NCBI GenBank assembly: GCA_963828385.1
Contig: CAWHEF010000001.1
Span: 1-64,000 of the forward strand
Direction of reading: 5' to 3'
Length of the DNA stretch: 64,000 nucleotides
Origin: Bog-756 sp963828385
Lineage (GTDB): Bacteria; Actinomycetota; Acidimicrobiia; Acidimicrobiales; RAAP-2
Positions 58,416 to 64,000 of the stretch are shown here, in pieces. Made by a program: the position numbers and the translations under genes. Position 1 is the stretch's first letter. Each line of letters starts with the position of its first letter. The notes beneath the pieces are model-generated. The model did not search any database and was not told the DNA's origin. It saw only the letters and a program-made list of their open reading frames with translations.

Positions 58416-59570
58416 GTGAAGTTTCGATGCGAGCGCGACTCCCTCGTGGAGGCCCTTGGCACTGCCGGCCGTGCAGTGAGCACCCGCCCCTCGGGTCCCA
58501 TGGCCCTCACCGGAGTGCGGATGGAGGTCCAGGGGAACAACCTCTCGGTGGTCGGGACCGACGACGATCTCACCATCCACGTCTCGACCGAGGCCATCGG
58601 CATCTCCGATGGGGTGTGTGTGGCACCGGCTCGGCTGGTGACCGATATCGTGCGGTCACTGGAGCCCGGGGCGGTAACCGTCGAAGCCGAGGCGGAGACG
58701 GTCGAGATCGGGGCGGCGCGGTCCCGCTTCAACCTCCGGACCTTCGCCGTCGAGGACTTCCGTCCCATTCCGGATCGGCCCAAGCCGACCACCTTCGTCC
58801 CGGTGGCTTCTCTGGCCGGAGCGTTGCGCCAGGTGGTACGGGCGGCTTCGACCGATGACGCTCGGCCGCTGTTGACCGGAGTGCTCATGGCCCCCGAGGA
58901 GACCGGTGTCCGGCTGGTGGCCACCGACTCCTACCGGCTGGCTCTACGGGACATCAGCGGGACCGAGGCGCTGACCGACGGGGCCCAGATCCTCGTTCCT
59001 GCGCGGGCCTTGTCCGAGCTGCAGCGGTTGCCCATGCTGGCGGCGGCAGCGAAGGAGGTGTCGACCCGGGGCTCGGATGGTGGGGGGGATGGTGACGCCC
59101 CCGGCGTCGGGCTGTCGATCGGCGACCATGATGTGACGTTCACCACCGGTGAGATCCATGTGAGCACCCGGCTCTTGGACGGGGCCTACCCCGACTACCG
59201 GCAGTTGATCCCGGCTTCGTATCCGAACCGGCTCCACGTGGGCAAGGAGTCGTTGTTGGACGCGTTGAGACGGGTGCGACTTCTGGTCCGTGACAACACG
59301 ACATCGGTTCGGCTACTCATGCGCACGGGCGGCGTGGACCTTGCCGTCAACTCCCAGGACGTGGGAGAGGCAAGCGAGACGGTGGACGCCGACTTCGACG
59401 GCGCCGAGCTCACGATCGCCTTCAACCCCAGCTACCTGATTGACGGCGTCGAGGCGGTCGGTGGCGACGAGGTCGTCCTGGAGACGGTGGACGCCACCAA
59501 ACCGGCCACGGTCCGAGCCGCTGAAGAGGTCGATTTCCGTTACCTCTTGATGCCGGTTCGGGTGTCCTGA
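58416..59570 (+). CDS. dnaN: DNA polymerase III beta subunit (sliding clamp)
   Basis: Clamp that tethers polymerase III, 384 residues in three similar domains: KFRCERDSLVEALGTAGRAV, FVPVASLAGALRQVVRAAS, and RLHVGKESLLDALRRVRLL. The end FRYLLMPVRVS is the family's typical closing hydrophobic pocket strand. Residues 208-225 contain a Gly/Asp-rich insertion (RGSDGGGDGDAPG). GTG start at 58416. Confidence 0.96.
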   Translation: MKFRCERDSLVEALGTAGRAVSTRPSGPMALTGVRMEVQGNNLSVVGTDDDLTIHVSTEAIGISDGVCVAPARLVTDIVRSLEPGAVTVEAEAETVEIGAARSRFNLRTFAVEDFRPIPDRPKPTTFVPVASLAGALRQVVRAASTDDARPLLTGVLMAPEETGVRLVATDSYRLALRDISGTEALTDGAQILVPARALSELQRLPMLAAAAKEVSTRGSDGGGDGDAPGVGLSIGDHDVTFTTGEIHVSTRLLDGAYPDYRQLIPASYPNRLHVGKESLLDALRRVRLLVRDNTTSVRLLMRTGGVDLAVNSQDVGEASETVDADFDGAELTIAFNPSYLIDGVEAVGGDEVVLETVDATKPATVRAAEEVDFRYLLMPVRVS

Positions 59571-59597
59571 TCGGCTGAGAGGGCACCGGTCGGAGCA

Positions 59598-60692
59598 GTG
59601 CATCTCACGAGGCTGGCGCTCAGCGATTTCCGAAATATCGAGCACGCCACGCTCGAGCCCGCTGTCACCGGAACCACCGTGATCACCGGGGCGAACGGTT
59701 CTGGCAAGACGAGCGTCCTGGAGGCGGTCGCCTATCTGGCCACCCTCCAGTCGTTCCGGGGCGCGCCTCGAGAGTCGCTCGTGCGCCGGGGGACGGAGCG
59801 GTCGTTCCTCAGGGCCGAGACCGTGGTGGAGGAGCGGATCAATTCGATCGAGGCCGAGCTGCCGACGGAGGGGAGGCCGCGCACCTTCGTGAACCGCCAG
59901 CCGGCGAGAAGGAGAGCGGACCTCGTCGACGTGCTCCGGACCACGGCGTTCTCACCGGCCGACATCGAAGTCGTCCGGGGAGGGCCGAGCCACCGTCGCC
60001 GGTTCCTCGACGACTCACTGGCGCTCATCGAGCCCAAAGCGGCCAGGTCCATCGATGATGTCGAGCGCATTCTCCGCCAGCGGACGGCGCTGTTGCGGAC
60101 AGCGGGTCGACGGCTGTCACCGGATGTGGAGGCCACGTTGGACGTGTGGGACGCACGGCTCGACGAAGCGGGCACTGCGCTCGTCGAAGCGAGGGAGCGG
60201 CTCGTCATGGCGCTCGCGCCGCTGGTCGAAGCCGAGTACGGACGACTCGCCGGCCGGCGGGACAGGATCGGCCTCGACTACGAGAGGTCGTGGACCGGTG
60301 GGCTCTCCGCCGCCTTGGCGGCCTCGAGGAGAACCGATGTCGAACGTGGGGTCTCGCTCGTCGGCCCCCACCGAGACGACCTGTCGGTGGCCCTCGACGG
60401 CCTTCCCAGCCGGATCCAGAGCTCCCAGGGCGAGCAGCGCTCGTTGGCCCTCGCCCTGCGGCTCGCCGCCCATCGCCTGGCGTCCGAGCGCCTCGGGTCC
60501 CCGCCCGTGCTCTTGCTGGACGATGTCTTCTCCGAGCTCGACCCGTCCCGGGCACGGTCCCTTCTCGCAGGCCTTCCACCAGGTCAGACGCTCATCACCA
60601 CGGCGCTTCCGGTCTCAGCCGACCTCGCTGTCGCCTCGGTGGTGGTGATCGAGGACGGGAACCTCGTCGAGCCACCCGAGGCGGGCCGGTGA
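59598..60692 (+). CDS. recF: DNA replication and repair protein RecF
   Basis: SMC-like ATPase that helps load RecA at gaps, 364 residues. LALSDFRNIEHATLEP opens it, with Walker A GANGSGKTSVLEAV, the SQGEQRSLALALRLA signature and Walker B VLLLDDVFSELDPSR. GTG at 59598. Its stop overlaps the next gene (GTGA). Confidence 0.95.
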   Translation: MHLTRLALSDFRNIEHATLEPAVTGTTVITGANGSGKTSVLEAVAYLATLQSFRGAPRESLVRRGTERSFLRAETVVEERINSIEAELPTEGRPRTFVNRQPARRRADLVDVLRTTAFSPADIEVVRGGPSHRRRFLDDSLALIEPKAARSIDDVERILRQRTALLRTAGRRLSPDVEATLDVWDARLDEAGTALVEARERLVMALAPLVEAEYGRLAGRRDRIGLDYERSWTGGLSAALAASRRTDVERGVSLVGPHRDDLSVALDGLPSRIQSSQGEQRSLALALRLAAHRLASERLGSPPVLLLDDVFSELDPSRARSLLAGLPPGQTLITTALPVSADLAVASVVVIEDGNLVEPPEAGR

Positions 60693-61009
60693 GGAGGCAG
60701 GACCCGCTCGCCCGGGACGAAGGGCCCCGGCCGCTCAGCGACTCCCTCGAGCGTGTGGCCGGCCGCCTCGGGGTGGCCGACGGTCGGGGGCTGGCCCGCC
60801 TCTACGCCAGGTGGGCCGAAATCGTGGGGCCGGCCATGGCCGACCACGTCACGCCGGTCCGGATCGACTCGGACGTCCTCGTCGTGAAGGTCGACCACCC
60901 GGCGTGGGCCACCCAGGTCCGCCATCTGGGCGAGGGGCTGCTCGACCGGGTGCACGAGGTCTCCGGTCTCGCCAGACCCTCCCGACTGGAGCTGCGCGTG
61001 CGCCGATGA
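60689..61009 (+). CDS. DUF721 family protein
   Basis: A 106-residue protein of the DUF721 (DciA-like) family, which in many bacteria is the ancestral loader of DnaB. It has YARWAEIVGPAMADHVTPVRI and VLVVKVDHPAWATQVRHLGEGLL. The position between recF and gyrB is the conserved actinobacterial one. GTG coupled to the recF stop. Confidence 0.9.
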   Translation: MRRQDPLARDEGPRPLSDSLERVAGRLGVADGRGLARLYARWAEIVGPAMADHVTPVRIDSDVLVVKVDHPAWATQVRHLGEGLLDRVHEVSGLARPSRLELRVRR

Positions 61010-61177
61010 CGGGGTGGTGAGAGGGGGCGGCAATCGGCGGTTCTGTCACCGCCGGCGGCTAGACTGGTGGTTGATATCGGGGCATTGCCGCCCTCTGCAG
61101 ACCGCGCAGGGCGAACCGAAGCCGGCCCGTTTGAACTGGCCCCCGATCAGTACCTCGAAGGTGGAAAGGGCGCGCCT

Positions 61178-63126
61178 GTGGCGCTGAAGACCGAAGACGA
61201 ACGGACCACGGCGGATCCGAGTTACGACGCCAAGGACATCACGGTCCTCGAGGGTCTCGACCCGGTACGGAAGCGGCCCGGGATGTACATCGGCTCGACC
61301 GGCCCCACCGGGCTCCACCATCTCGTGTGGGAGGTCGTCGACAACGCCGTGGACGAGGCGATGGCAGGGTTCTGCACGCAGATCGACGTCACCGTGCTCG
61401 CCGACGGGGGGATCCGGGTGGCCGACGACGGCAGGGGCATCCCCACCGGGCCCATGAAGGAGCACAAGGGGAAGTCCGCCGCGGAGGTGGTGCTGACCGT
61501 GCTCCACGCCGGCGGCAAGTTCGGCGAAGGTGGGGGCTACAAGGTCTCGGGGGGCTTGCACGGGGTGGGGGTCTCCGTGGTGAACGCGCTGTCGTCCCGC
61601 CTCCTGCTCGAGATCGACCGCGACGGCAGCCGCCACACGATGGAGTTCGAGAACGGCGGCAAGCCCGCAGGGAAGCTCCAGGTCACAGGCAAGGCCCCCC
61701 GTGGGAGGACAGGCACGGTCGTGACGTTCTGGCCCGATGCGACGGTGTTCGAGGAGGTGGAGTTCCGGGCCCAGACCATCGTCGAGCGCCTGCAGGTGAT
61801 GGCGTTCTTGAACCGGGGCCTCGAGATCCGGTTCCGGGACGAGCGACCCGACGCCAAGCCGCCCCAGACGTTCAAGTACCGCGACGGGATCATCGACTAC
61901 GTCAAGCACCTCAACGCGGCGAAGGAGGCGCTGTTCCGCAAGGTGGCCTCTCTCGAGCAGCGGGAAGAAGCCATGGAGGTCGAGATCGCCCTCCAGTGGA
62001 ACACGGGCTTCTACGAGAGCATCCACTCGTTCGCCAACGGCATCTCGACCATCGACGGGGGCATGCACGAGGAGGGGTTCAAGAAGGCGCTCACAAATGT
62101 GGCCAACAAGTACGCCCGGGCCAAGGGGAGCCTGAAGGAGAAGGACGCCAATCTGCTCGGCGAGGACATCCGCGAGGGGCTCACCGCCATCATCTCGGTG
62201 CGGCTGCAAGACCCCCAGTTCGAAGGGCAGACCAAGGCCAAGTTGGGGAACGTGCCCGTCCGGTCGCTCGTGGAGCGGGCCACCAACGAGAAGCTGGCCG
62301 ACTGGTTCGAGGAGAACCCCGCGAGGCCAACCAGATCGTGCAGAAGGGACTGCTTGCCGCTCGCGCCCGGCTGGCCGCCCGGTCGGCACGCGATCTCACC
62401 CGCCGGAAGTCGGCGCTCGACGGCGCCGGTCTGCCGGGGAAGCTCGTCGACTGCTCGTCACGAGATCCTCGAGAGAGCGAGCTGTTCATCGTCGAGGGCA
62501 ATTCGGCCGGAGGGTCGGCCAAGGACGCCCGCAACCCCAGGACCCAGGCCATCCTTCCCATCAGGGGCAAGATCCTCAACGTGGAGCGGGCCCGTGTCGA
62601 CAAGATGCTCAAGAACACCGAGATCCAGGCTCTGATCTCGGCGATCGGTGCCGGGCTGGCCGATGACTTCGATGTCACCAAGATCCGCTACCACAAGATC
62701 ATCATCCTGGCCGATGCCGACGTGGACGGTTCCCACATTCGCACCCTCCTCCTCACCTTCTTCTTCCGGCAGATGAAGCCCCTCGTCGAGGGCGGTTTTG
62801 TCTACGTCGCCCAACCGCCGCTCTTCTCGACGCTCGTCGGCAAGGAGAAGATCTACCTGAAGGACGACCAGGCCAAGGCGGCGTTCCTCGCCGAGCGCCC
62901 CAACCACAACAAGGACTTCCAGAGACTCAAGGGTCTCGGAGAGATGGACTTCTCCGAGCTGCGGGACACGACCATGGACCCGTCCCAGCGCTCGCTCCTT
63001 CAGGTGGCGGTCGAACAGGCGGCCGTGGCCGACGAGGTCTGCTCGGTGCTGATGGGCGAGGACGTGGATCTACGACGTCATTTCATCCAGACGAACGCGA
63101 AGGACGTCCGGTTCCTCGACATCTGA
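61178..63126 (+). CDS. gyrB: DNA gyrase subunit B (apparent frameshift)
   Basis: ATPase subunit of gyrase, about 649 residues. The GHKL part has ITVLEGLDPVRKRPGMYIGS, VWEVVDNAVDEAMAG, VADDGRGIPTG and GGLHGVGVSVVNAL. The TOPRIM part has ELFIVEGNSAGGSAK, RGKILNVERA and IILADADVDGSHI. The two parts are in different frames, which meet at 62319-62323 (after WFEENP): one missing base restores EAxxIVQKGLLAARARLAAR. Gyrase is essential, so an assembly error is the simplest view. GTG at 61178 follows GGAAAGGG; TAGACT at 61060 may be its -10. Confidence 0.93.
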
Positions 63127-63206
63127 GCCGGTGAGGAGCTGCGAAAACGATCCGCGCCCCGTGGTCGGGCGCGCCATCTGACGAAGCCACGAAGGATTGA
63201 CACGGC

Positions 63207-64000
63207 ATGCCAGCAGGTGACAGGGACGGAACGAACGGAGCCGACAACGGCGACGTCTCGGGGTACATCGAGCCCATCGAGATCCAAGAGGAGATGGAGC
63301 GCTCGTTCCTCGAGTACTCGATGTCGGTCATCGTGTCCCGGGCGCTCCCGGACGTGCGCGACGGGCTGAAGCCGGTCCATCGTCGCATCCTCTACTCCAT
63401 GTACGACCAGCGGCTCCTTCCCGACCGACCTCATTCGAAGTGCGCCAAGGTGGTCGGAGACGTCATGGGGTCGTACCACCCCCATGGCGACTCAGCGATC
63501 TACGAGGCGCTGGCCCGGATGGCCCAGGACTTCTCGATGCGGCATCCTCTCATCGACGGCCACGGGAACTTCGGGGGCACCGGTCCCGACGAGGGACCGG
63601 CGGCCATGAGGTACACGGAGAGCAGGCTCGGGCCGCTCGCCCTCGAGCTGATGCACGGCATCGACCAGGAGACTGTCGACTTCGTCCCGAACTACGACGC
63701 CACCTCGGAGGAGCCGGTCGTCCTTCCGTCCCGTTTCCCCAACCTCCTGGTCAACGGGTCGCAGGGGATCGCCGTCGGCATGGCCACCAACATCCCACCG
63801 CACAACCTCGGTGAGGTCATCGACGCCGCGATCCACCTGCTGGAACACCCAGATGCCGGCCCGGATGACCTGATGGCGTTCGTGAAGGGACCGGATTTCC
63901 CGACCGGGGCGCTCGTCCTCGGGCGTCAGGGGATCCTCGACGCCTTCCGGACCGGCAAGGGATCGATCAAGCTCCGCGCCGTCGCCGAGGTCGACGAGGG
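63207..64000 (+). CDS. gyrA: DNA gyrase subunit A (partial, runs off the window)
   Basis: Breakage-reunion subunit, first 264 residues. MERSFLEYSMSVIVSRALPD, RDGLKPVHRRILYSMYD, the quinolone-resistance region HPHGDSAIYEALARMAQ, the catalytic Tyr in AAMRYTESRL, and GIAVGMATNIPPHNLGEV. The usual NFGSPDDPP loop reads NFGGTGPDEGPAAMRY, one residue longer than common. The ATG at 63207 gives a 20-residue acidic lead. No stop before the window end. Confidence 0.96.
   Translation, partial: MPAGDRDGTNGADNGDVSGYIEPIEIQEEMERSFLEYSMSVIVSRALPDVRDGLKPVHRRILYSMYDQRLLPDRPHSKCAKVVGDVMGSYHPHGDSAIYEALARMAQDFSMRHPLIDGHGNFGGTGPDEGPAAMRYTESRLGPLALELMHGIDQETVDFVPNYDATSEEPVVLPSRFPNLLVNGSQGIAVGMATNIPPHNLGEVIDAAIHLLEHPDAGPDDLMAFVKGPDFPTGALVLGRQGILDAFRTGKGSIKLRAVAEVDE

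Noticed and set aside
61067..61177. gyrB starting at 61067
   Set aside because: Adds 37 residues unlike other GyrB proteins; GTG 61178 has a ribosome site and the expected N-terminus.

Overview
The window is chromosomal DNA from a high-G+C Gram-positive bacterium (Actinomycetota). Third codon positions are almost all G or C, GTG starts are common, and neighbouring genes are often joined by ATGA or GTGA overlaps. Gene order around the origin matches the actinobacterial one (cca/pcnA-DUF6049-murJ ... trxB-trxA-cwlM-parB-parA-rsmG-jag-yidC-yidD-rnpA-rpmH-dnaA-dnaN-recF-DUF721-gyrB-gyrA). The mycobacterial blocks ino1-padR-DUF5318 and rpsF-ssb-rpsR-rplI-dnaB are also present. A mycofactocin-type SDR, PaaX- and PadR-type regulators, and a secreted protein with GYW...DGGVF..FGDA repeats suggest Acidimicrobiia or a close relative. 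That class assignment is an inference.

Layout. 1-10.4 kb: a secreted Rpf-like muralytic protein, then a catabolic-looking set (two SnoaL-like proteins, three SDRs, a DapB-like dehydrogenase, a PaaX regulator, a fatty-acid desaturase) and pgi. 10.4-15.6 kb: an OmpR-type response regulator and the pstSCAB phosphate importer, with 11-bp PHO-box-like repeats upstream of pstS. 15.7-23.3 kb: lon, then hydrolase, CoA-transferase-like and phosphodiesterase genes. 23.3-29.6 kb: a large secreted IPT/TIG-repeat protein and a small glycosyltransferase/methyltransferase locus. 29.6-32.4 kb: methyltransferase, LysR, Nudix and a small membrane protein. 32.4-37.4 kb: dnaB, rplI, rpsR, ssb, rpsF, panB, DUF5318. 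37.5-40.8 kb: padR-ino1 and cca. 40.9-48.8 kb: DUF6049, murJ, degV, trxB, trxA (with a SigR/SigH-type promoter) and a catalytically degenerate cwlM. 49-56.3 kb: parB-parA with parS sites, a broken VOC gene, rsmG, jag, yidC, yidD, and rnpA/rpmH. 56.3-64 kb: dnaA, oriC, dnaN, recF, DUF721, gyrB and the start of gyrA.

Two points matter for any reader. First, about a dozen genes, including the normally essential gyrB and rpsF, carry one-base frame breaks while the protein on both sides is intact. Residual indel errors in the assembly explain most of them better than pseudogenisation, so protein calls across these points need repair. Second, the rpmH gene lies entirely inside an out-of-frame 5' extension of rnpA, and the two ATG codons are 4 nt apart. 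This is the arrangement described for Thermus and I know of no report of it in Actinomycetota.

No rRNA, tRNA, CRISPR array, transposase or prophage gene was recognised.
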